From: Anaeramoeba ignava
Taxonomy: Eukaryota; Metamonada; Anaeramoebidae
Reading direction: 5' to 3'
DNA: 64,000 bases
Assembly (NCBI GenBank): GCA_028826165.1
Contig: JAPDFW010000127.1
Coordinates: forward strand, 85,293-149,292
Shown piece by piece: positions 48,901 through 61,858 of the stretch. Positions within the stretch are counted from its first letter, which is position 1; every line of letters starts with the position of its first letter. The position numbers were made by a program, and so were the translations under genes. The notes beneath the pieces were generated by a model, which was not told where the DNA came from, made no database searches, and was given only the letters and a program-made list of their open reading frames with translations.

Positions 48901-51622
48901 AAAACTCCAGAATTCGAAAAAAGAGAGATTGTTTTGATTGGAAATGATATTACTTTTCAAATAGGATCTTTTGGTTTTCGTGAAGATATGCTATTCAAGT
49001 TAGTAAGTCAATATTCAAGAAGGAAAAAAATTCCTCAAGTTTATATTTCAGCAAATTCAGGAGCAAGAATTGGATTATCAAAACTTATTAAAGATAGATT
49101 TCAAGTTGAATGGAATAATCCAGATGATCTTGAGCAAGGTTTTCAATATTTATATCTTAATGAAGAGGATAATAAAAAATTAAGTGAATATGTCTTAACA
49201 AAACTTGTTGAATCAAATCAAAATAAAAATAAAAATCAAAATCAAAATGAAAATGAAATTGAAAATAAAAATAAAAATGAAAATCAAAATCAAAATCAAA
49301 ATGAAAATCAAAATAAAAATCAAAATCAAAATCAAAATGAAAATCAAAATCAAAATCAAAATCAAAATCAAAATCAAAATCAAAATCAAAATCAAAATCA
49401 AAATCAAAATCAAAATCAAAATCAAAATCAAAATCAAAATCAAAATCAAAATCAAAATCAAAATCAAAATCAAAATCAAAATCAAAATCAAAATCAAATC
49501 AAAATCAAAATCAAAATCAAAATCAAAATCAAAATCAATGAAAATCAAAATCAAAATCAAAATAAAAAAATAAAAAAAATGAAAATCAAAATAAAAATCA
49601 AAATCAAAATGAAAATCAATATGAAAATCAAAATCAAAATCAAAATCAAAATCAAAATCAAAATCAAAATCAAAATCAAAATCAAAATCAAAATCAAAAT
49701 CAAAATCAAAATCAAAATCAAAATCAAAATCAAAATCAAAATCAAAATCAAAATCAAAATGAAAATCAAAATGAAAATCAAAATCAAAATCAAAATCAAA
49801 ATCAAAATGAAAATCAAAATCAAAATCAAAATCAAAATCAAAATCAAAATCAAAATCAAAATCAAAAATCAAAATCAAAATCAAAATCAAAATCAAAATC
49901 AAAATCAAAATCAAAATCAAAAATCAAAATCAAAATCAAAATCAAAATAAAAAATTTGAAATTACAGATATTATTTCAGAATTTGATGATATTGGAGTTG
50001 TAAACCTCCAAGGTTCAGGAATGATTGCAGGAGAAACTTCATCAGCATACACAGAATGCTTTACAATAAGTTATGTAACAGGAAGAGCTGTAGGTATTGG
50101 ATCATATCTTGTTCGATTAGGACAAAGAGTAATCCAAAAAAATGATTCACCAATAATTTTAACAGGAGCTCAAGCACTTAATAAACTTCTAGGAAGCAAT
50201 ATTTATACATCAAATATTCAAATAGGAGGTCCACAAATCATGGGAGCAAATGGAATATCGCATAGAATTGTTCAGAATGATTTGGAGGGAATCGAGGAAA
50301 TACTTAAATGGCTTTCCTTTATACCTAAAAAGAAAGGAAAATCATTACCAATCCATTTATCATCACTTCTTCAAGATCCAATAGAACGTGAAATAGAATT
50401 TATTCCCCCAAACGAACCTTATGATCCTGTGAATTTATTAAATGGTGCATATGATCCAAAAACCCAAAAATGGATCAGTGGATTGTGTGACAAAGGAAGC
50501 TTTATTGAAACCTTAGAGATGTGGGCACAAACAGTAAGAGTAGGTCGATGTAGATTAGGAGGAATCCCATTAGGCATCATTGTACCGGAGTTGAGAACTG
50601 TTACTTCAATTATTCCTGCGGATCCAGCTAATCTAAAGTCTGAGGAAACAACAATATTACAAGCAGGACAACTTTGGTATCCTGATTCAGCATTTAAAAC
50701 AGCACAAGCAATCCGAGACTTTGATCAAGAAGAACTTCCGCTTTTAATCTTCGCAAACTTTCGTGGATTCTCAGGTGGATTGCGGGACATGTTCCACGAA
50801 GTCCTCAAATTCGGATCTATGATTGTTGACAACTTGAGAACTTACAAAAATCCAATTGTTGTTTATTTACCTCCTTATTCAGAATTACGAGGAGGTGCTT
50901 GGGTTGTTTTGGATCCAAAAATAAACCTTAACGGATTATGTGAAATGTTTGCCGATCCAAGTTCCAAAGGAGGAGTACTTGAACCAACTGGAACAATTGA
51001 AATCAAGTACAAAAATCAAGATCTTATATCAACAATGCATCGTTTGGATCCTGTTTTGATTCAGCTTGAAAAAACTCTCAACGATCCAAATATCTGCAAT
51101 GTTGAGCACCAAAGAAACCATATTCTCAGTCAGATTTCTGAACGCGAAAATAAACTTCTTCCAATTTTTACTCAAATTGCAACCAAGTTTGCTGATCTTC
51201 ATGATACTCCTGTTCAAATGAAACACAGAAAAGTTATCAAGGAAGTTATCGAATGGAAAAATGCAAGATCTTATTTTTATTATCATTTCTCTCGCAAAAT
51301 CCAAGAGTTAAATATTTATAAAAAACTCATTTCATCTGGTGTTTCAAAAAATTTGGAACATTCTTCTTTTTTATTCCAAAAATGGATTTTCAAACAAAAT
51401 GATTTTGATCACAAACAATTCCTTGATAATAAGTTATTTATTTCTTATTTACTCAAAAAAAAAGAAGATATTCAAAAATGGATTCAAGATTTATCTATTC
51501 AATTTAATTCTTCTTTTGATAAAATTCTTAATGAAATGAAAAGTTTTCTTGATAATATTTCTGTTGAAAATCGAAAACAATTTATTGAAAAAATTAATTT
51601 GGAAATTAATGAAAAAAATTAA
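42941..51622 (+). CDS. Multidomain acetyl-CoA carboxylase, about 2570 aa
   Basis: Exon 1 (42941..42980, 14 codons) splices over a 977-bp AAATC repeat to 43958 onward. The biotin carboxylase comes first (ATNGIAAVK, FPGWGHASENP, ATP loop SSGGGKGIRKA near residue 215, FLEFNPRLQVEHTVTE). The biotin carrier has METMKM near residue 711. A long central domain follows, then the carboxyltransferase: ITPIQRKRAFAKKAGTTYIYDF, YISANSGARIGL, NLQGSGMIAGETS, LGQRVIQ and PPYSELRGGAWVV. It makes malonyl-CoA for fatty-acid synthesis or elongation, probably in the cytosol. Two low-complexity inserts stand out: an in-frame asparagine/serine repeat (about 47275-47560) and an AAAATC repeat (49212-49950) inside the carboxyltransferase. 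The frame entering the second repeat differs by one base from the frame leaving it, so the protein is broken there as written unless it is spliced. Confidence 0.93.
42981..43957 (+). repeat. AAATC pentamer repeat forming carboxylase intron 1
   Basis: After GTAATT, nearly the whole intron is TCAAA/TTAAA pentamers with ATATAAA and ATTTAAA variants; it ends AATTTTAG. Splicing joins SNQL to GATNKIQRILIATNG in phase. Confidence 0.88.
47275..47568 (+). repeat. In-frame AAATTC hexamer repeat within the carboxylase central domain
   Basis: About 45 AAATTC, AAATAT and AAATCC hexamers code for alternating N with S, I, P or L. The frame is the same on both sides, so this insert is translated. Confidence 0.85.
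49212..49950 (+). repeat. AAAATC hexamer microsatellite inside the carboxyltransferase domain
   Basis: Over 700 bp of AAAATC with AAAATG and AAAATA variants. Conserved enzyme sequence lies on both sides (YLYLNEEDNKKLSEYVL before; FEITDIISEFDDIG after). Single-base length changes near 49496, 49536, 49865 and 49920 shift the frame. There is no AG dinucleotide between about 49185 and 49964. Confidence 0.85.
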
Positions 51623-51695
51623 TTAAAATTCAATTTAAAAAAGCAAATAATTTTTTGCTTTTTCTTTTTTATTTTTTATTTTTATTTTTATTTTT
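51623..51695. terminator. Convergent 3' gap between carboxylase and MFS genes
   Basis: Only about 70 bp, mostly T and A, separate two stop codons on opposite strands. Any polyadenylation signals must lie here or overlap the coding ends. Confidence 0.3.
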
Positions 51696-54600
51696 TTAAG
51701 CTTTTGGTTTAATTAAAAGACTTAAACTAGAAATTAAAGTTAAACCAGAGAAAATAAACATTAAAGTGAAATAATGTCCAGTTTTATTATTAATTCCTGA
51801 AGAAATTGAAGGAATTGCCATTGCAGCTGTTGATGAAAAAATTTGAAGAAAACCTAAATGAATTCCAAAATTTTTTTGACCAAAACTTTCACCAACCATA
51901 GTTGGAATTAAGACCAATGTTGTTCCAAAAATAAATCCAACATAAATCAAAAAAATACATCTAAAAACATCAATTGTTTTTCCTTTTTTAGAAACAGCTG
52001 TCAAAATACCAAGAATTAATAATATAACTGAAGATATAAACATAATAAGTGAAAGATATTCTTCTCTTCGATGATTTTTTTTCTTTGTTTTAATTTATTA
52101 ATTTATTAATTTATTAATTTATTTTTAAATTAATTTTAAAAATACTTTCAATAAATCTGAAAAAACTCCACTTAAAAATGATCCAGTTGCATTTGCTACA
52201 GAAAATAAAGTGAGAATAAGATCTGTTAAATCAAAAGAGGAGTTATAAGATTTCCAAATCAAATTAACATCTTTTAAAAAAAAATAAAAGAAAAAAGCAT
52301 TCCACATTTTTTTTTTAAAAAGAAAACAAATTTATAAATATAAATATTAATATTTTACCTGCAATAACAAAAACTCCAACTCCAACGCCAGTAAAAAAAG
52401 AAATTGCATAAATCCAAAATAATCGATTTTTAAGAATTTGTAAAGATTCTTTAAATGAAGCTTTATCCTCTTTTTTTTCTTCAATAATTTCGATTTCATC
52501 AACACAAATTGAAAGTAACTAAAAACAGAAAAAATTTCAATAAAAAATTTGTTTTGTTTTTTGAATAAAATTTTGAATAAAATTTTGAGAATTACTTTTT
52601 CTTTTTCATTATCATTTTCTTTTATCATTTTCTTTATCATTTTCATTTTCATTTTCATTATCATTTTCTTTATCATTTTCTTTTTCATTTTCTTTTTCAT
52701 TTTCTTTATCATTTTCTTTATCTTTTTCTTTATCTTTCTTATCTTTATTTTTCTTATCTTTATTAGATTGAGATTCTGTATCTGTTTCTGATAAAAGATC
52801 AGGTGAATTTGAAAATTTATCTAAATTTTCATTTTCATTAATATTAATATTTCCAAAATTTTCAAAATTTTCTTGATTGGTTTTTGTTATTTTTTTTGTT
52901 CTTCCATAAAGAAATAAACTAAAAGGAATCAAAATAATTCCCATTAAAATTGCAAGAAATCTAACTTCTTTTTTCCAACAAGAATCACCACTACAACCAG
53001 AAACTTTATCATATACTAAAATTTAAAATAATTAAAAAAAAGTCCCGAAAGAAAAAAAAAATTTTTTTAAGAACTTTTTTTTGGAAAAATTTTTGCTTTT
53101 TAAAAATAAAAAGAAAACACAAACAACTATAAAGAGAAACAACTAATCCCATAGAAAGACTCATTGCAGTTCCAACAAGAGACATATTAATACCCAAATA
53201 TTTAAGTGGACTAACTTTAAGAGCTGTACCTAAAGAACAAATAAAACCAGTTCCAAGACCAAAACCAGCCAAAGTAAAAAAAAAAGTGATTGAAGCTTTT
53301 GTTTGAATAAATGTAGCCATTAAAAAACTAAAAACTGCACAAACTCCTCCAATTAAGGATGCTATTTTTGCTCCAAATTTATCATGTAAAAATCCTGCAG
53401 GAATTGTGAAATATAAACCTAACATTTCGAGTGATGTTAAAACTTGAATGAAACCATCATTGTAATGTTCTGTGTTTTGAATTTTAGAACTAATTTTATC
53501 AAAAGCATTCTTTTTTTTTTAAGGAGAAAATTTATATTTTAATTTTATATATATTTATATTTCTAATTGCATTTATATTTATATTTATATTTATATTTAT
53601 ATTTATATTTATATTTATATTTATATTTATATTTATATTTATAATTGTATTTATATTTATATTTATATTTATATTTATATTTATATTTATATTTATATTT
53701 ATATTTATATTTATATTTATATTTATATTTATATTTATATTTATATTTATATTTATATTTATATTTATATTTATATTTATATTTATATTTATATTTATAT
53801 TTATATTTTATTTATTTTTATATTTATATTTATATTTATATTTATATTTATATTTTATTTTATATTTTATTTTTCATATTTATATTTATTTTATATTTAT
53901 ATTTTATATTTATATTTATATTTTTAATTTTATTTATATATATTTTAAAATGTATTTTATATTTATATTTATATTTTTATATTTCATTTATATTTTATAT
54001 TTTATATTTATTTTATATTTTATATTTATATTTATATTTATATTTTATATTTATATTTATATTTTATATTTATATTTATATTTAATTTATATTTATATTT
54101 ATAATTATATTTATATTTATATTTATATTTATATTTATTTATATTTATATTTTATATTTTATATTTTATATTTATATTTATATTTTATATATTTTATATT
54201 TTATATTTATATTTTATTTATATTTTATATTTATTTATATTTATATTTTATATTTATATTTTATATTTCATATTTATATTTTATATTTATAATTACATTT
54301 ATAATTTATATTTATATTATATTTATATTTTATATTTATATTTATATTTTATATTTATATTATATTTTATATTTATATTTATATTTATATTTATATTTAT
54401 ATTTATATTTATATTTTATATTTATATTTATATTTATATTTATATTTATATTTATATTTATATTTTATATTTATATTTATATATTTATATTTATATTTCA
54501 TATTTATATATATTTATATTTTATATTTATATATATTTTATATTTTATATTTTATATTTATATTTATATTTATATTTTATATATTTTTATATTTTATATT

Positions 54601-57154
54601 TTATATTTATATTTCATATTTTTTATATTTTATATTTATATATATTTTATATTTTATATTTCATATTTTTTTATATTTATATTTTATATTTATATTTTAT
54701 ATTTCATATTTATTATTTTATATTTTATATTTTATATTTATTTATATTATATTATAATTTATATTTATATTTTATATTTTTATATTTTATATTTTATATA
54801 TTTATATTTTTATATTTATATTTATATATTTTATATTTATAATTTATATTTATATTTTATATTTATATTTATATTTATATTTTATTTATATTTATATTTT
54901 ATATTTTATATTTACATATATTTATATTTTATATTTTATATTTTATATTTTATATTTTATATTTATATTTATATTTTATATTTATTTTATATTTTATATT
55001 TTATATTTCATATTTTATATTTCATATTTCATTTTATTTTATATTTATATTTATATTTATATTTATATTTATATTTATATTTTATTTTTATATTTATATT
55101 TATATTTCATATTTATATTTTATATTTTTATATTTTATATTTATATTTATATTTTATATTTTTATTTTATATTTTATATTTATATTTTATATTTATATTT
55201 TATATATTTTATATTTATATTTATATTTATATATTTATTTATATTTTATATTTATATATTTTATATTTATATTTATATTTATATTTTTATATATATATTT
55301 ATATATCATATATTTATATATTTTTATATTTTATATTTATTTATATTTATATTTAATATTTATATTTATATTTATATTTTATATATTTCATATTTATATT
55401 TTATATTTCATTTTATATTTATATTTCATATATATATATTTATATATTTTATATTTATATTTTATATTTATATTTATATTTATATTTCATTTTATATACA
55501 TATATTTATATTTCATATTTATATTTATTATTTTATTTTATATTTTATATTTTATATTTATATTTTATATTTATATTTTATATTTCATTATATATTTATA
55601 TTTATTTTATATATATTTATTTATATTTATATTTTATATTTTTATATTTATTTTTATATTTATATTTTATATTTCATATTTCATATATTTATATTTATGT
55701 TTCATATTTTATATTTATTTTATATTTTATATTTATATTATTTATATTTTATATTTTTATTTATTTATATTTTATATTTTTTTATATTTATATTTTATAT
55801 TTTATATTTATATTTATATTTATATTTTATGTTTATATTTATATTTCATTTTTATTTTTATATATTTATTTTTTATTTATATTTATATTTCATATTTTAT
55901 ATATTATATTTATATTTTATATTTATATTTCATTATTTCATTATATATTTATATTTTATATTTATATTTTATATTTTATTTTTTATATATTTATATTTTC
56001 ATATTTGCTATTTATATTTTATATTTATATATTTATATTTTATATTTGTATTTATTTCAATATTTTATATTTTTATATTTATATTTCATATATTTATATT
56101 TATATTTTATATTTATATTTTATATTTATTATATTTTATTTTTATATATATTTTATATTTTATTTTATATTTATATTTATATTTTTTTATATTTATATTA
56201 TTTAATTGTATTTTATATTTTATATATTTTATATTTTGTATTTACATTTCATATTTTATATTTTATATCATTTATATTTATATTTATATTTTGTATTTAT
56301 ATTTATATTTCATTTTGTATTTATATTTATATTTTATATTTATATTCATATTTTATATTTATATTTTATATTTTATATTTTATATTTTTATATATATTTA
56401 TATTTTATTTATATTTATATATTTATATTTTATATTTATATTTTTAATTTAAATTTTATATTTATATTTATATTTATATTTATATTTATATTTATATTTA
56501 TATTTTAAATTTTTATATTTATATTTTAATTATATTTTAATTATATTTTTTAATTTATATTTTATATTTCTAAATTATATTTATATTTATATTTTATATT
56601 TATATTTATATTTATATATTTATATTTATATTTATATTTATATTTTTATATTTTATATTTTTATATTTCAAAATGTATTTATATTTATATTTATATTTAT
56701 ATTTATATTTCAATTGTATTTATATTTCGTATTTATATTTATATTTATATTTATATTTTATATTTATTTTAAAATATTTATATTTATATTTCTAAAATGT
56801 ATTTCTAATTGTATTTTTATATTTTATATTTCTAATTATATTTATATTTCTAATTGTATTTATATTTATATTTATATTTATATTTATATTTATATTTATA
56901 TTTATATTTATATTTATATTTATATTTATATTTATATTTATATTTATATTTATATTTTGTATTTATATTTATATTTTATATTTATATTTATATTTTAATT
57001 GTATTTCTAATTGTATTTATATTTATATTTATATTATTTTTAAATTGTGTGTTGATTAAGATTTTTATACAGGTGCTCCACATAATAAAGAAATAATAAT
57101 TGCAGAAATTATTTGTAAAACTTGAAACCAACCAAATTTATTTCGAGTTTGCAT
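51696..57154 (-). CDS. Major facilitator superfamily transporter, about 518 aa
   Basis: Six exons, 57154..57071, 53509..53128, 53015..52596, 52518..52359, 52270..52146 and 52082..51696, agree in phase once one base is removed from T4 at 52620-52623. Then 1557 nt encode about 12 hydrophobic segments in two halves. The first half has [27 protein letters not shown] and [12 protein letters not shown] (the loop D-x-G-K/R of MFS). The middle loop is strikingly charged, with [15 protein letters not shown] repeats. The second half has [32 protein letters not shown] and [19 protein letters not shown], like nodulin-like/monocarboxylate members. The substrate cannot be named. Intron 1 is 3561 bp of ATTTAT-type repeat, larger than all the coding sequence of the gene. 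Confidence 0.8.
53521..57050. repeat. 3.5-kb ATTTAT-type repeat forming MFS intron 1
   Basis: TTTATA hexamers are nearly perfect at 53570-53800 and 56860-56955; between them lie irregular TATTTTATATTTATA mixtures with rare CATATT. It generates long false ORFs rich in Y, I, L and F. It lies between a GTATAA donor (57070) and an AAAAAG acceptor (53510) that are in phase. Confidence 0.9.
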
Positions 57155-57249
57155 TTTGTTAATTAAAAATAAAGAAAATAAAAGAGAAAAATGATTTTTA
57201 TTTATTAATAACAAATAAAACGAAGTTAAAAATTTTTGCTTATTTAAAT
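57155..57249. other. Short spacer between two minus-strand genes
   Basis: About 95 bp of A/T-rich sequence holding the 3' end of the ankyrin-RhoGEF gene and the MFS promoter. Confidence 0.35.
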
Positions 57250-60200
57250 TCAACAAGACATTTTCCATAAAAACTTAAAAATCGGATAAAAATTGAATGT
57301 CTTCTTTTTGATAATAAATCCAGATTCTTCTTGAAGTTTAAAATGAATTTTGCTTTTTAAAATTTCTTCATTCAAATCAATCCCAACAAATTTGAATTTT
57401 TTAACAAATCGTAAATTATCTTTTGAATTTGGGTCTAACCAATATCCCCTGCATGAAAACAATCTCAAATTATCATTAGACTCATCATTCTTATGGAGAC
57501 TCTTTTCATTTTCCTTTGAATTCACGCCAAAATTGTCGTCAATACAACGTTGAATTTTTTCAAACCAGAAATCAAGCTTTGATTGAGGAGTAATCAAGAG
57601 GGAATGCTCAGAATTAAACAAGAAAAAAGATTCGTTCTCCTTTGGGATGTCTGCATTTTTTTCAGAAAGGGGAAGCTTGATAAAAAGATCGTGGAGAGGG
57701 ATATATAGCTCAGGAATAAATTCAGATAAATGTTTTTTTGTGTCACAAATTAATAAACAATCGTTGAATAAAAAGCAGTATTTTTGGGATGTTTGGGTCA
57801 CAGTAAAGTTCTCCAGAATAGGGAACAAGATCGAATACTCGGCGGTATCTTTCTTTTTCTTTTGTTTTTTATGGACAAATAGTGATTGAGATCGTCTTCG
57901 TGGTGAATCTATTCCGCGAGGAGACATTTCTCCTGAAATAGAACGGTTTTGTTGAACTTCGACTGTTGTTGTTTCTGGATCGGAATGTTCAAATTGCACT
58001 TTTAAAGCCTTCTTCCCAGTTTTGATGGTTCCGTACTTCGAAACTCCTGATTGTTTTTCGGAAGGATTTTTCTCACCGTTTGATGTTATGTATTTTTCTT
58101 TTGGAATTGATGTGTGTTTACGAAGCATTTTATCGTTTAGAGGATCAGGTTTTTCTTCTTTGTGTGTCTTTTTGTTTGGGATTATTTGGTTGGGAGTTAA
58201 TATTTGGGAATTTATTTTGGATAATTTAACCCTTTTTTTATTTGAATTTTTTTTGTTCTTTTTTTGGTTGTCTTGATTTTCATCAGAAATAAGTTTGTTT
58301 TTGGAAGAAAAACAACACTATGCTTTTTGTTTCATATCTCTTGAAACTGGGCTAAGAAACCTATTTGATTTGCGTTCCAGAAATTGAAATGTGATAAACC
58401 CTTCTTGGATCAGTCTTCTATGAGATTGATCCAGTAAATTAATTCCTTTTCCGCTTAATTTTGTTTGAATCGAGATGAGTTTTTGATGTTCTTCTGCAAT
58501 TCGCTTAGTTTCATTCACTTTGATTTCCGAATTTATTCACAATTTCAAGTGCGTCAGTTAGATCTTGATAGTCTGGATGCGATTCATCAGTGTATTTCTG
58601 GATCTGCTCAAACAAAAGCTTGTATTGCCCGATTCTTTGAACTGGTTGAATCAATATCGCATCCAATTCCAGTCTCTGAAAAAACGGATCCTGTTCTTGA
58701 ATTTTGAGGAAATTTGCAAATGAATGGTTTTGTTTTCTTGCTTGTTTCAGAGTTTGAATTGATCGATCAAAGTTGTTGTTATATATGATGTAATTACTAA
58801 CAAATTGCGGAATATGATTCTTGGCAATATCGCCAACACCTTTTTTGGGATTCCAGTTCTTGAACCTTTCCAAAAGATTGCTCAAAAAAAGCGATCCGTC
58901 TTGATAGATATTCTGAATATTAGAGAAAATAAGCTCTAATTGATCCTTCGAAATCATTGGATTGTTCTTCTCTATTGAGCTTGTGCGATTTGATAGAGGA
59001 TCGATTATTTTAGATATTAATCCTGACAAAATACGTAAATAATTTTTCTCAGTGTCAATCAATTCGAAAATACTAAAATCACGCATAAAATGTTTTTTGA
59101 TAAATTGCGCGCATTTTTTGTGTTTGTGATTCTCAGCAAGAATATGTGGGCGTTGCATGATGTCTGTGTAGTGTATCAAATTTGCGCCGTATTCAATAAG
59201 AATTTCACAAATCTCAAAAAATCCGTTTTTGGATGCAATTTGGATCGCATTCATTCCGTTTCCATTTCGGATGTTGATATTCTTGCAAGTGGGGATGATT
59301 TTTTTTGCAATCTCAATGTTATTTGCTTCAACCGCATAATGCAAGAGATTTTTGGATTCTTTGTTATTGACCCATGAAGGGAATCCAAGTTCAACGTAAA
59401 TATTTGCAATTTCCATATTTGAATTTTTAACAGCATCAAATACTTGCTCCATTGCACCGTTATCCAATAAGAGCTCAACAATATCAATGAATCCCTTTGA
59501 AAGGGCAAGAAATAACGGTGTGTGTTGTTGATCATCTTGTTGATCCAATTTTGCTCCATAACTTATTAATATTTTACTGCATTCATAATTTCCGTTGAAA
59601 CAACTTAAATGCAATGGTGTTTGTTTCTTCTTGTTTTCTATGTTGATATTTGTTTCTCGTATGATTTGAAGCATTAATTCTGTGTTTCCTGTTGTTGCAA
59701 TAATGTGTAGAACTGTGTTTCCTTCTTCATTTTGTTTGTTTATGTCTGTGATTTCTTTGTGTTTGGTAATAAATTGTTTTCTTGAATTTTTTGCTGCATG
59801 ATGAAGAATTGTATTTCCTTCTCTGTCTGTTTCTTCTTTATAGGATGGAGATTCTTTTTTTATGTAAATATTTTAATTTCAAAATGAATTTTAATTTCAA
59901 TTATAATTTTCATTTCAATTATATTTTTAATTTATAAATGAATTTTAATTTTAATTTTAATTTTGATTTCAAAATGAATTTCAATTTTAATTTTAATTTA
60001 TAAATCAATTTTAATTTTAATTTTAATTTTTTACTCAAAAACTTCATTAAAATATCAAAACATTCCATATTTTCATTACAAATTGCACACAAATGCAAAC
60101 AAGGAATTCCATCAGTTGTTGAAAGCGGTGAAGACCTCGAATCTCTAAGAAGATGAGTTAAAGTATTTGGTTGATTTTTGATAATTGCATGATGAAAAGC

Positions 60201-61635
60201 ATTGAATCCTTTATTATCAAAAATATTTGCATCAGCAAAATAACTTAATAAAATTGATATTAAAAAAGAATTTCCCAAATCAATAGAATCAATCAAAGGA
60301 GTTTTTCCATCTTTATCTTGAGTATTAATTTGCACTTGTACTTTTGCTTCTTTTCTGAAAAAAAGACCTACAAAACCTATTTTTTCTTCAGCAATCGAAA
60401 GATGAAATGGTGTTTTTCCTTGTTTGTTTTGAATATTAACATCAGATCCAATTGCAATAAGTTGTGTAATAAATTGTTGGTTTTTATTCTCTACAGAACA
60501 ATGTAGAGGTGTTTCATCAAATTCATTTTGTTGGTTAAGTATTTTCATTGTTTCTGGATTTGAAGAAATGTGTTTTAAAATAAACTTGAAAATATCAACA
60601 TGTGAATAAAGAATAGAATAATGAAGGCAATTCATTCCATTTAAGTTTTGGATTGTGATATCTGCTCCTGATTTAATTAATATTTTTGCCATTTTGAGAT
60701 ATCCATTTCTGGCAGCTATTAAAAGTGGTGTTAGATGATCTTGATCTAATAAATTTACATTAGATCCTGTTTTAATCAGAAGTGTTACAATTGCTTGATT
60801 ATTATTCATAACTGCATAATGTAAAGCAGTTTTTCCAGTAAGATCCACAGCTGTTAATATAAAAAATTTAAATATTTTATTAAATATTTTTATTTAAATT
60901 CTTGATTAAATATTTATTTAAATATTTATTTAGATATTTTTATTAAATAATTATTTAAATATTTTTATAAATATTTATTTAAATATTTGTTTAAATATTC
61001 TTGATTAAATATTTATTTAGATATTTGATTAAATATTTGATTAAATATTTATTTAAATATTTATTTAAATATTTATTTAAATATTTATTTAAATATTTGA
61101 TTAAGTAATTGTTTAAATATTTATTTAAATATTTGTTTAAATATTTATTTAGATATTTGATTAAATAATTGATTAAATATTTGATTAAATAATTGTTTAA
61201 ATATTCTTGATTAAATAATTTATTTAAATATTTATTTAGATATTTGTTTAAATATTTGATTAAGTAATTGTTGAAAATTTTTTATACCATTTATATTAAG
61301 AAATGGTATTTTTAAAACTAATTCAATAATTTTTATATTTCCATCTTTAACGGCTTCATGAAGAACTAACTTAGCACCATGTTCAATTAAAACATTTGAA
61401 ATATTATTATGATGGAAAAACTATTTAAAACACAAATTAAATTGATTAAAAAATTTTTATTTTTATTTTTATTTTTATTTTTAAAAAACAAATTTACTTG
61501 AGAAATCATTAATGCTGTACTTCCATTTAGATCAGGATGATTAATATCTTCAATTTTATCAATATTCTTATTTATAAATTCAATATCTCCATTTTTACAA
61601 GCAACAAAAAATTCTTGATAAATATCCTTATTCAT
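57250..61635 (-). CDS. Ankyrin-repeat RhoGEF (ANK-DH-PH), about 1229 aa
   Basis: Exons 61635..61498, 61420..61288, 60850..60035 and 59853..57250 join in phase. Some fourteen ankyrin repeats fill the first about 600 residues (GKTALHYAVMNNNQAIV, GMNCLHYSILYSHVDI, QTPLHLSCFNGNYECSKI and others). A DH domain follows (FELIDTEKNYLRIL, then DAILIQPVQRIGQYKLLFEQI), with its final helix VNETKRIAEEHQKL one base out of frame unless one T of 58532-58534 is removed. The PH domain is split by a long basic loop: LIQEGFITFQFL before it and YCFLFNDCLLICDT to LDFWFEKIQRCIDD after. An in-frame TAG at 58318-58320 lies at the start of that loop. The family activates Rho GTPases by GDP/GTP exchange; ankyrins would choose partners. 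Intron 2 is an AAATATTT repeat. Confidence 0.85.
60851..61287 (-). repeat. AAATATTTATTT repeat forming intron 2 of the ankyrin-RhoGEF gene
   Basis: TTTAAATATT and GATTAAATATT units fill the space between a GTATAA donor and an ATTAACAG acceptor. Splicing joins PFLNIN to AVDLTGKTALHYAV. Confidence 0.85.
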
Positions 61636-61858
61636 TTAAAGAAAGAAAGAATGAGAAAGAAAAATGAAAAATCAAAAATTTTTCTTTTTTCTTTTTGCTT
61701 TTTTTTTGGATTAAAAAGGAAATTAAAAATTTAAAAAGGAAATTAAATTTAAAAAGGAAATTAAAAATTAAAAGGAAATTAAAAAGGAAATTAAATTTAA
61801 AAGGAAATTAAAAAAGGAAATTAAATTTAAAAAGGAAATTTAAAAGGAAATTAAAAAA
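61636..61858. other. Spacer with AAAAGGAAATTAAA repeats
   Basis: About ten imperfect AAAAGGAAATTAAA units at 61715-61857, lying between the start of the ankyrin-RhoGEF gene and the stop of the TLC gene. No gene is seen. Confidence 0.5.

Noticed and set aside
53645-56998. Several long + strand ORFs of Y, L, I and F residues, up to 468 aa
   Set aside because: They are translations of the ATTTAT-type repeat within a phase-supported MFS intron on the other strand; no domain or normal composition is present.
57250-58128. A separate PH-domain gene
   Set aside because: Its frame is continuous upstream through the TAG into the RhoGEF exon, and the PH domain would otherwise lack its first strand.
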